From: CAZLYK01 sp964563495
Lineage (GTDB): Bacteria > Acidobacteriota > Blastocatellia > RBC074
Reading direction: 5' to 3'
Assembly (NCBI GenBank): GCA_964563495.1
Contig: CAZLYK010000053.1
Location: 1-32,921 of the forward strand
DNA: 32,921 nucleotides
The notes beneath the pieces were generated by a model. The model searched no databases and was not told the origin of the DNA. It saw only the letters and a list, made by a program, of their open reading frames with translations. The position numbers and the translations under genes are program-made. This document shows, piece by piece, positions 24,313 through 32,921 of the stretch. The first letter of the stretch is position 1, and each line of letters starts with the position of its first letter.

Positions 24313-25446
24313 ATGAAGAGAAGCTCAAAGATTATCATCGCAATGTTCGCGTCGCTCGTACTGGCTGTTTTGCTCGGCCACAGTGCGACTGCTCAGCATC
24401 TGATTTCAACCAAAGCGGGCTTTGTCAATCGCGCTGATGGCAAGGTCTACATAATCAGACAGGACAGCGAGGACGGCGGGAAAGGGCGGGCTTCGCTCGG
24501 CACACAAATGCGCGATGGAGATCGTCTCTCGACCGAGGCTGAGAGCTACGCTGAAATCCTGCTCAACCCCGGTGCATACCTGCGTCTCGATCAAAAGAGC
24601 GAGGTGCGCGCAGTCAGTACGCGGTTGTCTGAACCGCGTTTTGAGATCGTCAGCGGATCGGTGATCGTCGAGGTGGGCGAGCTCGACAAGCAGATGCCGA
24701 TCGAAATCGTCACCCCGAAAGGTTCTCTCTTCATCAGGAAGGAGGGCCTCCATCGGATCGACCTCAAAGACGGGATGACTGTGGTTTCGGCCCGGCAGGG
24801 TGAAATTTATCTTGGCGCACGCGAAGCGATCCTGGCCAATAAGGGCTTTAAGATCGGCCGCGGCAAAGCCGCATGGTTGACCGGTTCGGCGACCCCGCAA
24901 TTGTCCAAGATCAACAAAGACGCGGCCGACAACTTCGATCTCTGGAGCTTCACTCGCGCGCAGACGCTGGTCGCGGCCAACCACATGGCTCTCCGCCAGT
25001 CGCGCTCGATGAACAGCCTGGCCTACGGCTGGATATACGATCCGTTCTACAGCTGCTACACGTTTATTCCCCGTCGCGGGCTCTTCTTCTCTCCATACGG
25101 GTTCGGGTTCTTCAACTCTTTCGGTGGCTGCTTCACCTGCTATTCGTGGCCATACGGAGGGTATGGCAGCAGATATCCGAATTACGGCGGTGGCGGCGTC
25201 GGTGGGGTGAGCCCGCCCTCGCGAGTGATCACCGGCGTCGATCGAGGGCCGATCCGTCGCGAAATCGAAGGGCGCATGATCGATTCGAGTCCGGGCTTCG
25301 ATCGCTCGGCCGGCGGTGCAGATTTCGGATCATCAAGGAGCATCTCCACGCCCTCAGTTGGCACTACCTCGACGATCGCCGCTCCGGCTCCGTCACGCGG
25401 TGAGAGCAGCGGCGGCGGCCGGCCCGCCGGCCCGTCAAGACCTTAA
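24313..25446 (+). CDS. Exported FecR-domain protein with Gly/Tyr-rich tail
   Basis: 377 aa. The ATG at 24313 has GGGAGG 6 nt upstream and begins a signal peptide (MKRSSK, hydrophobic core, cleavage after about ATAQ). An upstream in-frame start at 24211 would bury it and is not favoured. Residues about 35-190 resemble a FecR domain (DGDRLSTEAESYAEILLNPGAYLRL, SGSVIVEV). Beyond 230 come a Tyr/Phe/Cys patch (DPFYSCYTFIPRRG) and Gly/Tyr/Ser/Pro-rich low complexity. Classical FecR relays signals to ECF sigma factors, but no sigma factor is nearby and no N-terminal anti-sigma part is present, so a structural or surface role is as likely. Confidence 0.8.
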   Translation: MKRSSKIIIAMFASLVLAVLLGHSATAQHLISTKAGFVNRADGKVYIIRQDSEDGGKGRASLGTQMRDGDRLSTEAESYAEILLNPGAYLRLDQKSEVRAVSTRLSEPRFEIVSGSVIVEVGELDKQMPIEIVTPKGSLFIRKEGLHRIDLKDGMTVVSARQGEIYLGAREAILANKGFKIGRGKAAWLTGSATPQLSKINKDAADNFDLWSFTRAQTLVAANHMALRQSRSMNSLAYGWIYDPFYSCYTFIPRRGLFFSPYGFGFFNSFGGCFTCYSWPYGGYGSRYPNYGGGGVGGVSPPSRVITGVDRGPIRREIEGRMIDSSPGFDRSAGGADFGSSRSISTPSVGTTSTIAAPAPSRGESSGGGRPAGPSRP

Positions 25447-25450
25447 AAAA

Positions 25451-25517
25451 ATCGACAGGATTTTTCCAGGATTTGACCGGATAGAGACTGGTCAAATCCT
25501 GGAAAAATCCTGTCGAT
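25451..25517. repeat. Perfect 28-bp inverted repeat, CAGGATT family
   Basis: Arms 25451-25478 and 25490-25517 are exact reverse complements with an 11-nt loop. The right side continues with GATCCTGTCTATTTTT, absent from the left. It sits between the convergent FecR-domain and small membrane protein genes and is a plausible bidirectional terminator. Confidence 0.92.
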
Positions 25518-25531
25518 CCTGTCTATTTTTC

Positions 25532-26056
25532 TCAGCTCTTCTTTTCTTCCCCACTACTATCGATCACCATCTTGCCGTTTTCGATAATCAGCCCGAAGGT
25601 AACGATCTTGTATTGCCCGTCGATAAACTTATAGACACAATCCTGCTTGAATCTTCCGGGTTCGCTGCGGTCAATGCTCGGAGTGGTGGCGGCCTCAACC
25701 ACGCGATCGTCCTTACGATCACCGAGCACGATCTCACGTAAACTCTTCTGATCGGTCTTGAGCTTCTGTTGTGCGGCAGTGGAGAGCAGTTTTTCGGCCT
25801 CAGCCCAGTTTCCATCCTGCGCAAAATGGTTGAATTGGCCGATCAGCGCCGAGGTTTGCTTGGGATCCTCGAGCGAAACCGGCGGCGGGGGCGGCTCCGG
25901 CGCGGGACGATTGGCGACCCAGCGATAAACCCCCCAGGTTCCCACCAAAAAAACCAGCGCCACGACCCATAAAATAATCGGTAAATCCTTGTTCCCGCCC
26001 CTGACCGACTCTTCCAGATTGGCCTTCTCTTCCAGATCTTCAAAAATAGTTCTCAT
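25532..26056 (-). CDS. Small single-pass membrane protein of unknown function
   Basis: 174 aa from the ATG at 26054-26056, supported by AGGGGAAG about 5 nt upstream; a frame starting at 26098 lacks such a site. A cytoplasmic acidic N terminus (FEDLEEKANLEE) precedes one membrane helix at about 28-47, a Pro-rich hinge (PAPEPPPPPVS) and a periplasmic domain of about 110 residues. That domain has a helical start (ALIGQFNHFAQDGNWAEAEKLL) and a beta-rich end (YKFIDGQYKIVTFGLIIENGKMVIDSS), suggesting an NTF2-like or lumazine-binding-like fold. No catalytic motif is recognised. It is divergent from hom. Confidence 0.75.
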   Translation of the reverse strand: MRTIFEDLEEKANLEESVRGGNKDLPIILWVVALVFLVGTWGVYRWVANRPAPEPPPPPVSLEDPKQTSALIGQFNHFAQDGNWAEAEKLLSTAAQQKLKTDQKSLREIVLGDRKDDRVVEAATTPSIDRSEPGRFKQDCVYKFIDGQYKIVTFGLIIENGKMVIDSSGEEKKS

Positions 26057-26271
26057 TGTCTTCCCCTGAAATACGTTAATTCGATCTACGCCTCTCAAAT
26101 TAGCTGACCACTGCTCCCGATGTCAAACCACACTCCCGCGACAACCCCTGAACGAAACCCGGTCGGTGGGATTGCAATAAAATGTCGCTCAATCAACGAT
26201 TGCATCAAGTGATTGCTGCGGTTAAGCTTTCCTTTAACGTTATCACCAATCCGAAAATCACAGATCATTCT

Positions 26272-27543
26272 ATGGCAACCAAAACAACGCTTGGCATCTT
26301 CGGTTTAGGCACGGTCGGGACGGGTGTAGTCGAACTGCTGCGCGACAACCCCCAATTTGAGATTCGCGCGATCGCCGTCCGGGACCGCGGAAAAGCACGG
26401 GAGATCGATCTTTCGCCGATCGAGTTGACCGAAGACCCATTCAGGCTCGCCGATGACCCCGAGATCGAAATCGTGGTCGAGGTAGCGGGCGGGCTCGACC
26501 CGGCTTATCAGGTCATCAAACGCGCGATCACGCACGGCAAACACGTGGTCACAGCCAACAAGGAGTTGATCGCCAAACACGGTCCCGAGATCTTCGAGCT
26601 GGCCAACCGCCATAAAGTGACGATCTTCTTCGAGGCCGCGGTCGGCGGCGGGATTCCGTTGATCTCGACACTCCAACGCGGCCTGCAGGCCAATCGCATC
26701 TCGCGCGTCGCCGGCATCGTCAACGGCACGACCAACTACATTCTGACCAAAATGGAGCAGGAGAATAAGCCGTTCGACGAAGCCTTGCGCGAGGCCCAGG
26801 CGGCCGGGTACGCCGAGGCCGACCCGAGTGACGACATCGAGGGGCGTGATGTCGTCTACAAAATAGCTATCCTCTCCTCGCTCGCGTTTCAATCGCCGGT
26901 TGAGGTCGAGAAGATCTACCGCCAGGGGATCACCCGGATCACGGATCTGGACATCAAACTGGCCGCCGAATTCGGCTATCGCATCAAGATGATCGGCCTG
27001 GCTCAACCCGGCGAAGGCGGCTTGCTCGACGTGCGGGTGCATCCGATGCTGGTACCGTTTCACCATCCCCTGGCCGGAGTTGAAGGCGTCAACAATGCAA
27101 TCTTTATCAGCGGCAGCGTGGTCGGCGAGATTATGCTTTCGGGGCCGGGCGCCGGGCGTTTCCCCACGGCGAGCGCCGTCGTCGGCGACGTGATCAACAT
27201 CGCGAGTGCGATCAAGCTCCCGGATTTCGCGCAATACTTCCGATTGCCGATCAGCTCGCGCGTGCGAGAGATCCTGCCGATCGAGAAGACAACCAACGCC
27301 TATTACATTCGCCTTGAAACCGTCGACACGCCCGGTGTCATCGGCAGTCTCGGCCGGGCGTTTGGCGACCACGGAGTCAGCCTGCACAGCGTAACGCAGA
27401 AAGGCGTCAGACAGGACGGCCTGGCGACAATCGTCCTGCTCACCCACGAAGTCCGTGAAGAGCGATTCCAGGAGGCTCTCAGCGAGATCAGCGCCCACCC
27501 GACCACCAGGCAGATCGGGGTGGTCCTGCGCGTGCTCGGTTGA
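26272..27543 (+). CDS. hom: Homoserine dehydrogenase
   Basis: Hom reduces aspartate semialdehyde to homoserine on the way to threonine and methionine. The protein is 423 aa from the ATG at 26272 (MATKTTLGIF); an upstream in-frame ATG at 26182 adds 30 residues unlike the family. The Rossmann motif GLGTVGTG is at 11-18, followed by VTANKELIAKHG, GGGIPLIS, and the catalytic segment SDDIEGRDVVYKIAILS. A C-terminal ACT domain (YYIRLETVDTPGVIGSLG) implies threonine feedback control. The 173-bp spacer upstream probably holds divergent promoters, none clear by eye. NDH-2 follows 24 nt later. Confidence 0.95.
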   Translation: MATKTTLGIFGLGTVGTGVVELLRDNPQFEIRAIAVRDRGKAREIDLSPIELTEDPFRLADDPEIEIVVEVAGGLDPAYQVIKRAITHGKHVVTANKELIAKHGPEIFELANRHKVTIFFEAAVGGGIPLISTLQRGLQANRISRVAGIVNGTTNYILTKMEQENKPFDEALREAQAAGYAEADPSDDIEGRDVVYKIAILSSLAFQSPVEVEKIYRQGITRITDLDIKLAAEFGYRIKMIGLAQPGEGGLLDVRVHPMLVPFHHPLAGVEGVNNAIFISGSVVGEIMLSGPGAGRFPTASAVVGDVINIASAIKLPDFAQYFRLPISSRVREILPIEKTTNAYYIRLETVDTPGVIGSLGRAFGDHGVSLHSVTQKGVRQDGLATIVLLTHEVREERFQEALSEISAHPTTRQIGVVLRVLG

Positions 27544-27567
27544 AAAGTCCGGTTACGCCGGTAGAGG

Positions 27568-28850
<1,283 letters not shown>

Positions 28851-28866
<16 letters not shown>

Positions 28867-28919
28867 CGGGATTTTTGCAGGATTTGACCGGATTAGATCT
28901 AGTTCAATCCTATCTATCA
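28851..28919. repeat. CAGGATT-family repeat overlapping the ndh 3' end
   Basis: The left arm (AAATAGACACGATTGACGGG, then ATTTTTGCAGGATTTGACC) is well preserved; the right arm is shortened to TTCAATCCTATCTAT. It supplies the ndh stop codon and overlaps the end of the convergent histidine kinase gene. Confidence 0.75.
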
Positions 28920-30326
28920 CACCAGCGGCAGCCGGACCAGGAAAGTGGTCCCCTTACCGACCTGGCTTCTGGCCTCGATCTTTCCTCCGTGGGCGTCGAC
29001 AATCCATTTAACGATCGATAAACCCAGACCAAACCCCATGGCGCTGCGGTCGCTCGTCGTCTTGGAGCGCCGGAAGAACCGCTCGAAGATGTGCGGCAGA
29101 TCCTCGGGCGGGATGCCGCGCCCGCTATCGGCGACGGAAATCACGGCATCCTTGTCGTCGATCTTCAAGCCGAGCATGACGCGGCCGCCAAAATCGGTAT
29201 ATTTGATCGCGTTGTCAAGCAGGTTGAGGAGCAATTGCTTGATCCGGTGGACATCGACGTTGACTTTGACCTCGGCGCCGGGGCCGTTGTAACTGAGTGA
29301 CTGATCGCGTTGCTGGGCCAGTGGAGATATGTATTCGGCCATCTGCTGGCAGATGGTGTTGAGATCGACGGCTTCGCGGCGAAGCTCGATCCTGCCCGAA
29401 TCGGCGCGGGCCAGCATGAGCAGGTCCTCGACCAGGCGTGAGAGACGGACGATCTCTTCCAGGTTCGAGGTCAATACCCGCCTGTATTCTTCCGGCGGTC
29501 GCTCGCGCCGCAGGGCGACCTCGATATCGCCCCGCATGACCGCGAGAGGCGTGCGCAATTCATGGGAAGCATCTGAGGTGAACTGTCTCTGGCGCTCAAA
29601 GGCCGCCTGCAATCGCGAAATCATATGATTGAAGGTCGCGGCCAGCCGCCCGATCTCATCCATTTTGGCGGGCGCCGGCACCCGCTCGGTCAAATCACCG
29701 GCGCCGATCTGTTCGGCCGCGCGAGTCATCCGGTCGACCGGGCGGAGAGCCTGGTTGGCGAGGAGCAACCCCCCATAACTTCCCAGAATCAGCGCGACCG
29801 GCACGGCGAGTCCCAAAATGATGAGCAGCCGCCGCCGCGCCTTTTGCATGGATTCCAGAGATTGACCGAGCCGGACGAAGTAGGTCCCGTCACCTTCGTG
29901 GTCCTTGACCCGGCGCGTTGCCACACGGATCTGCTCACCTGAGACGAGCCTGATAGATTCAAAATGGGTCTCCCCTACTTTCACTTTCATGAGGGCCGCC
30001 ATGTCGACCGGCAGTTTTTCGTTCGAGGGATAGACCAGTTCGTCGGTGATTCGCCCCTGCTCGTCTATGATCTGTGTGACCTGCGGAGAAAGCTGCAGTA
30101 TCTGGCCCTGATCATCATCGGGCATGGGTTGGTGGTCCGGGACATCGGCCCCGGCGCTGATCGCCATATTTCGCTCGATCTTCCTGACCTGGTAAGCGAG
30201 CGAATCGTCGATCGTCATAAGCAGGCTGCGCACCAAATAGGCATAGATCGAGATCCCGAAGATGAGCAGGATGGCGGTCAGGATCGCGAGATAATAGAGA
30301 GTGAGCTTGACTCGCAGTGAAAGCAT
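28917..30326 (-). CDS. Sensor histidine kinase, HAMP-containing
   Basis: 469 aa. A membrane helix at about 10-33, a periplasmic sensor region to about 165, and a second helix at about 168-190 are followed by a HAMP domain (RPVDRMTRAAEQIGAGDLTERVP). The phospho-accepting H-box is SDASHELRTPL, with His 255, followed by N-box NLLDNAIKY, G1 DSGRGIPP, F-box FERFFR and G2 GFGLGLSIV. Complete and probably active. The cognate response regulator is encoded just upstream. There is no clear Shine-Dalgarno because a GC-rich repeat comes within a few bases of the start codon. The signal sensed is unknown. Confidence 0.93.
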   Translation of the reverse strand: MLSLRVKLTLYYLAILTAILLIFGISIYAYLVRSLLMTIDDSLAYQVRKIERNMAISAGADVPDHQPMPDDDQGQILQLSPQVTQIIDEQGRITDELVYPSNEKLPVDMAALMKVKVGETHFESIRLVSGEQIRVATRRVKDHEGDGTYFVRLGQSLESMQKARRRLLIILGLAVPVALILGSYGGLLLANQALRPVDRMTRAAEQIGAGDLTERVPAPAKMDEIGRLAATFNHMISRLQAAFERQRQFTSDASHELRTPLAVMRGDIEVALRRERPPEEYRRVLTSNLEEIVRLSRLVEDLLMLARADSGRIELRREAVDLNTICQQMAEYISPLAQQRDQSLSYNGPGAEVKVNVDVHRIKQLLLNLLDNAIKYTDFGGRVMLGLKIDDKDAVISVADSGRGIPPEDLPHIFERFFRRSKTTSDRSAMGFGLGLSIVKWIVDAHGGKIEARSQVGKGTTFLVRLPLV

Positions 30327-30329
30327 ACG

Positions 30330-30400
30330 GGGCGGCCAGGGTGAAGCGACGAGGGGACGGGCGAAGATCTTGAATCCCGCCCCGTCGCCCCGTCACCCCG
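30330..30400. repeat. GC-rich GGGGCGAC-family element between RR and HK genes
   Basis: A G-rich half (GGGGCGGCCAGGG, GACGAGGGGACGGGCG) and a C-rich half (CGCCCCGTCGCCCCGTCACC) flank an A/T-rich centre containing CTTGAATCC. Words and layout match the elements at 4197-4262 and 22657-22726. It fills nearly the whole 79-bp gap inside the two-component operon. Confidence 0.75.
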
Positions 30401-30405
30401 CCTTT

Positions 30406-31122
30406 TTAGGAGGCTTTGGTCTCGGCAATCATCCTTGATTCAGTGGTCGGAGTCTTGAAGGTGTACCCGACACCGCGGACGGTATGAATCAGTTTGGGCT
30501 CGAATTGCCGGTCGATCTTATTGCGCAGGTAATTGATATAGACATCAATCACATTGGTCAGGGTATCGAAAGTTTCTTCCCAGACTTTTTCCGAGAGCGT
30601 TTCGCGAGAGAGTATCTCATCCGGATGGCGCATGAAAAATTCCAGCAGCGAGAACTCTTTCCCGGTCAATTGCACCTCGTGTCCCGCGCGCGAAGCGCGG
30701 CGATTGATCAGGTTGAGCACCAGATCGCCGATCTGCAGCCTGGTGGTGTCTTCGGGCTGGGTTCGCCGCAGCAACGCGCGGATGCGCGCCAGCATTTCAG
30801 CGAAGGCGAACGGCTTGGTCAGATAATCGTCGGCCCCGCTATCGAGCCCCTTGACCTTCATCTCCGTGCTGTCCATCGCCGTCAGAATCAAAATCGGCGC
30901 CTTGATTCCGGCATCGCGCAATTCACGCGAGACCTCCAGCCCATCGCGCCCAGGTAAACCGAGATCGAGGATGATCAGATCGTGCCTGGCGGTCTTTCCG
31001 ATTTCCAGGCCGGTCTCGCCGTCGTAAGCAGCATCGACTTCCATCCCCTCTTCCTCGAGGCCGCGCTTAATCAAGTCGGCCATTTTCTGCTCATCTTCAA
31101 TTACAAGTACACGCATCGCCAT
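30406..31122 (-). CDS. OmpR-family response regulator
   Basis: 238 aa. The receiver domain (1-118) has the acidic pair at D10/E11, phospho-acceptor D53 (ILDLGLPG), the conserved Thr in ILTAMD and Lys in LTKPFAF. The C-terminal winged helix (about 130-230) has QLTGKEFSLLEFF and IHTVRGVGYTF, the OmpR/PhoB type. The start at 31120-31122 is supported by AAGGAG 8 nt upstream. It precedes the histidine kinase in the same orientation, so it is the first gene of the pair. A short acidic/basic tail follows the winged helix. Confidence 0.95.
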   Translation of the reverse strand: MAMRVLVIEDEQKMADLIKRGLEEEGMEVDAAYDGETGLEIGKTARHDLIILDLGLPGRDGLEVSRELRDAGIKAPILILTAMDSTEMKVKGLDSGADDYLTKPFAFAEMLARIRALLRRTQPEDTTRLQIGDLVLNLINRRASRAGHEVQLTGKEFSLLEFFMRHPDEILSRETLSEKVWEETFDTLTNVIDVYINYLRNKIDRQFEPKLIHTVRGVGYTFKTPTTESRMIAETKAS

Positions 31123-31266
31123 TATTCAGCTCCTTAATATACCTTGAAGATCATTGGATCGACGCGTTGATGGCTCAGCCAGTGACTACTCTGAAAGTGG
31201 CTTGTCGCCTTAACTGACAGCATTTGGGAGCAAACAGACGCCGGTTCTAGAGAACCGCGGCTGAGC

Positions 31267-31285
31267 GATCAATGCAATGATCAAT
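31267..31285. promoter_or_regulatory. Candidate direct-repeat operator upstream of the response regulator
   Basis: GATCAAT occurs twice with a 5-nt spacer, a 12-bp period close to the 11-bp period of typical OmpR-family sites. It lies about 145 nt upstream of the regulator gene and could serve autoregulation. The 268-bp spacer 31123-31390 has no other recognisable feature. Confidence 0.25.
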
Positions 31286-31390
31286 CGGGGTCCAGGGGAT
31301 CGTTAAACCTACTTTACACAATATCTGCGGTCGAGGGCAAGCAAGTATTAAGGGCTAATCATCCGGCCTTCGTTTTTGGAATTGTTCAAT

Positions 31391-31729
31391 TCAAGAAAGC
31401 GTCTGCCGACCGCTGAGCGAACGGGTGAGCCATTCGAGGTAGGTCTGCTCGCCGGCATCGACCGCCAGTGCGATGATCTCCGGGGTTTGATAGGGGTGGC
31501 TGTCTTTGATCGACTCTTCGAGTTTCGGGTAAACCGAGCGAGTGGTTTTGATCAGCAACAAGACTTCGCCGGCCTCTTCGATCGCGCCCTGCCAGCGATA
31601 GATCGAGGTCATCGGCGGCAGAACCTGAACGCAGGCAGCGAGTTGGCGTTCGACCAGCAGGCGACCGAGCCGCTCGCCGTCTTCGGTCTTTTCAACGGTG
31701 GTCAGGACAACCAGGGCCTCACTCATCAT
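31391..31729 (-). CDS. cutA: CutA1-family divalent-cation tolerance protein
   Basis: CutA1 proteins are small ferredoxin-like trimers, named for copper tolerance but of unsettled function. The 112-aa length is normal and the family motifs LAACVQVLPPMTSIYRWQG and KTTRSVYPKLEESI, HPYQTPEIIAL are present. It overlaps the preceding DUF2007-like gene by 11 nt, so it is the last gene of a dapF-led operon. A second ATG three bases downstream is an equal start candidate. Confidence 0.93.
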   Translation of the reverse strand: MMSEALVVLTTVEKTEDGERLGRLLVERQLAACVQVLPPMTSIYRWQGAIEEAGEVLLLIKTTRSVYPKLEESIKDSHPYQTPEIIALAVDAGEQTYLEWLTRSLSGRQTLS

Positions 31730-32012
31730 CTACCTCCTCGTTCTCTTTGAGAATTGATACCTCGCTCTCAAAGAACGCCTGATAGAGTTGCCGGGCGCGG
31801 TCCAGTTCCGCCTCGGGCACGAGCAGCTGAATCTCTGAAAAACCGCCGATCATGGGCAGCGGTTCAAGTCCGCCGAAATTCGCCCCCTGGAGGATCGCGT
31901 TGATCTGGTTGTTGAGCAACAACTCTTGAACCATCCCTGCCTCTGCGGCGTTGGCGAAATAGGCCAGAGTGACAAATTTATCGCTGTCTTCCCGACGATC
32001 CCTGTTATTCAT
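31719..32012 (-). CDS. DUF2007-like small protein
   Basis: 97 aa. The ATG at 32010-32012 has GGAG 7 nt upstream; a TTG one codon earlier is possible. The sequence (FVTLAYFANAAEAGMVQELLLNNQINAIL, then FSEIQLLVPEAELDRARQLY) resembles the DUF2007 'putative signal transducing' family, a compact alpha/beta fold of unknown function. It begins 3 nt after the dapF stop and overlaps cutA, so translation of the three genes is likely coupled. The C terminus is acidic. Confidence 0.8.
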   Translation of the reverse strand: MNNRDRREDSDKFVTLAYFANAAEAGMVQELLLNNQINAILQGANFGGLEPLPMIGGFSEIQLLVPEAELDRARQLYQAFFESEVSILKENEEVDDE

Positions 32013-32015
32013 CAA

Positions 32016-32873
32016 TTACTCCACGGCTAACCAATGGCCGCTATAGACCGCGCGAGCTTCCCCGGTCTGGAGGAGAGTTCCGTCTGCCCGCCACTCAACA
32101 ATCAGTTCGCCGGCCGCCGTGACGACCCTGACCTTGCGCCCGGTCAAATCATTGAGCATCGCCGCGAGCGCCGCCGCACAGGCCCCGGTGCCGGAGGCAA
32201 GTGTCTCACCAACGCCGCGTTCCCAGAACCTGACTTCGATCGTCTGACGATCGACGAGGCGGATAAACTCTATATTTGTCCGCTCGGGAAAGGCCGGGTG
32301 AGTCTCTATCTTCGCCCCCAAAGACCGCCAATCCAGCCGGTCAAAACGATCGACGAAGATGCTGCAATGCGGATTTCCGATCGAGGTCGAAGTGAATTCG
32401 ATCGCTTGATCGCCAAGATCGAGTTTCCGGCGAATAACCCGATCGAGAGGCGCCGGGAGCCGGACCGGTACCTCATCGCTCCTCAAGCGCGGGGCGCCCA
32501 TCTCCGCCTCAAAAACCATCCCCGCTTCAAAGCGCTCCACCGGTTTGAGCGTTTTGATCCCCGCGCCGGTCGCGATCCGCACCGCGGACTGGTCCCAATT
32601 TTCGAATAGATAGAGATAAGCCGCGACGCATCTCGTCCCATTTCCTGAGATCGGCGTCTCGCCGCCGTCGGCATTGAAGAGTCGAACTTCGAAGTCGGCC
32701 CCGGCGACCGCCGGCCGGTCGAGCAGTACTTCCAGGCCATCCGCCCCCGCGCCGAAGTGACGATCGCAAATCCGCCTGGACAGACTCTCCAGATCATCCG
32801 CTACCGAACGCACTTCCGCCTCGCGCGCGATCAGAAAATCATTGCCCAGGGCCTGAAATTTGTAGAACCGCAT
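32016..32873 (-). CDS. dapF: Diaminopimelate epimerase, with Ser replacing one catalytic Cys
   Basis: DapF interconverts LL- and meso-diaminopimelate for lysine and peptidoglycan. The protein is 285 aa from the ATG at 32871-32873 (MRFYKFQALGNDF); codons further upstream lie in a repeat and are not favoured. Motifs are FGAGADGL, FNADGGETP, IGNPHCSIFV, ERGVGETLASGTGACAAAL. The second catalytic cysteine (C232, in GTGACAA) is present. The first, normally in a CGNG motif, is replaced by Ser 76 (ISGNGTRC). A two-base change from a Cys codon is needed, so a simple sequencing error is unlikely. Whether the enzyme is a true epimerase or a variant is open. First gene of the dapF, DUF2007-like, cutA operon. 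Confidence 0.88.
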   Translation of the reverse strand: MRFYKFQALGNDFLIAREAEVRSVADDLESLSRRICDRHFGAGADGLEVLLDRPAVAGADFEVRLFNADGGETPISGNGTRCVAAYLYLFENWDQSAVRIATGAGIKTLKPVERFEAGMVFEAEMGAPRLRSDEVPVRLPAPLDRVIRRKLDLGDQAIEFTSTSIGNPHCSIFVDRFDRLDWRSLGAKIETHPAFPERTNIEFIRLVDRQTIEVRFWERGVGETLASGTGACAAALAAMLNDLTGRKVRVVTAAGELIVEWRADGTLLQTGEARAVYSGHWLAVE

Positions 32874-32878
32874 ATCAG

Positions 32879-32918
32879 GAAATAGACAGGATTGAAGGAT
32901 TTGTGCAGGATTGGACAA
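32879..32918. repeat. CAGGATT-family dispersed repeat upstream of dapF
   Basis: AAATAGACAGGATTGAAGGA followed by TTTGTGCAGGATTGGACA matches the left arm of the family. It starts 6 nt upstream of the dapF start codon, so the leader and ribosome site are repeat-derived. The opposite arm, if any, is beyond the window. Confidence 0.7.
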
Positions 32919-32921
32919 GCT

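Noticed and set aside
26305..27498. 397-codon reading frame antisense to hom
   Set aside because: The GC-rich codon pattern leaves long open antisense frames; the plus strand encodes a clear homoserine dehydrogenase and the antisense product matches no family.

Overview
The window most likely comes from an acidobacterium. The strongest marker is the NHL-repeat protein at 11338-14427. Its C-terminal domain, with a NQINYQIPPGT-type core, matches the 'Solibacter uncharacterised C-terminal domain' family that is abundant in Acidobacteria. Other features fit an aerobic or microaerobic Gram-negative heterotroph with high-GC coding sequence: a diaminopimelate pathway gene, type II NADH dehydrogenase, the kynurenine route of tryptophan breakdown, and a LolD/MacB-type ABC system. 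This placement is inferred from protein families; there is no rRNA gene.

Layout. 1-4054 (-): a MoxR-type AAA+ ATPase (NorQ/CbbQ family) followed by a very large NorD/CbbO-like VWA protein. 4306-5475 (+): tRNA thiolase MnmA. 5555-8264 (-): ndk, an ABC ATPase and its MacB/FtsX permease, tightly packed. 8398-8453: a tRNA-like remnant. 8561-11032 (+): VIT/VWA surface protein. 11338-14427 (+): NHL protein. 14458-18339 (-): msrB, then, read in the direction of transcription, a Ycf48-like propeller, kynA and kynU. 18514-20008 (+): ABC ATPase and an unknown helical protein. 20152-22512 (-): PgpH-type c-di-AMP phosphodiesterase and a stand-alone Pnkp-like polynucleotide kinase. 22636-23079: a GC-rich minisatellite with a 100-N scaffold gap. 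23105-24055 (+): HDAC-family amidohydrolase. 24313-25446 (+): FecR-domain protein. 25532-26056 (-): small membrane protein. 26272-28866 (+): homoserine dehydrogenase and NDH-2. 28917-31122 (-): an OmpR/HK two-component pair. 31391-32873 (-): dapF, a DUF2007-like gene and cutA.

Most genes are ordinary chromosomal functions. The unusual content is between them. One dispersed repeat family, built from CAGGATT units, occurs at ten sites, mostly at gene 3' ends. In two places it forms perfect 47-bp inverted repeats whose roughly 50-nt interiors also resemble each other. A second family, GC-rich and built on GTCGCCCC/GGGGCGAC, lies between norQ and mnmA, between the response regulator and histidine kinase genes, and as an expanded G-quadruplex-prone array upstream of the HDAC gene. 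A separate perfect 41-bp palindrome covers the kynA stop codon. No CRISPR array, transposase, integrase or recognisable prophage gene was seen.

Functional links that the sequence supports are the NorQ-NorD chaperone pair, the ABC ATPase-permease pair, tryptophan to anthranilate (kynA, kynU), the two-component pair, and aspartate-family amino acid synthesis (hom, dapF, not adjacent). Protein families were recognised by eye from motifs; no database search was run.
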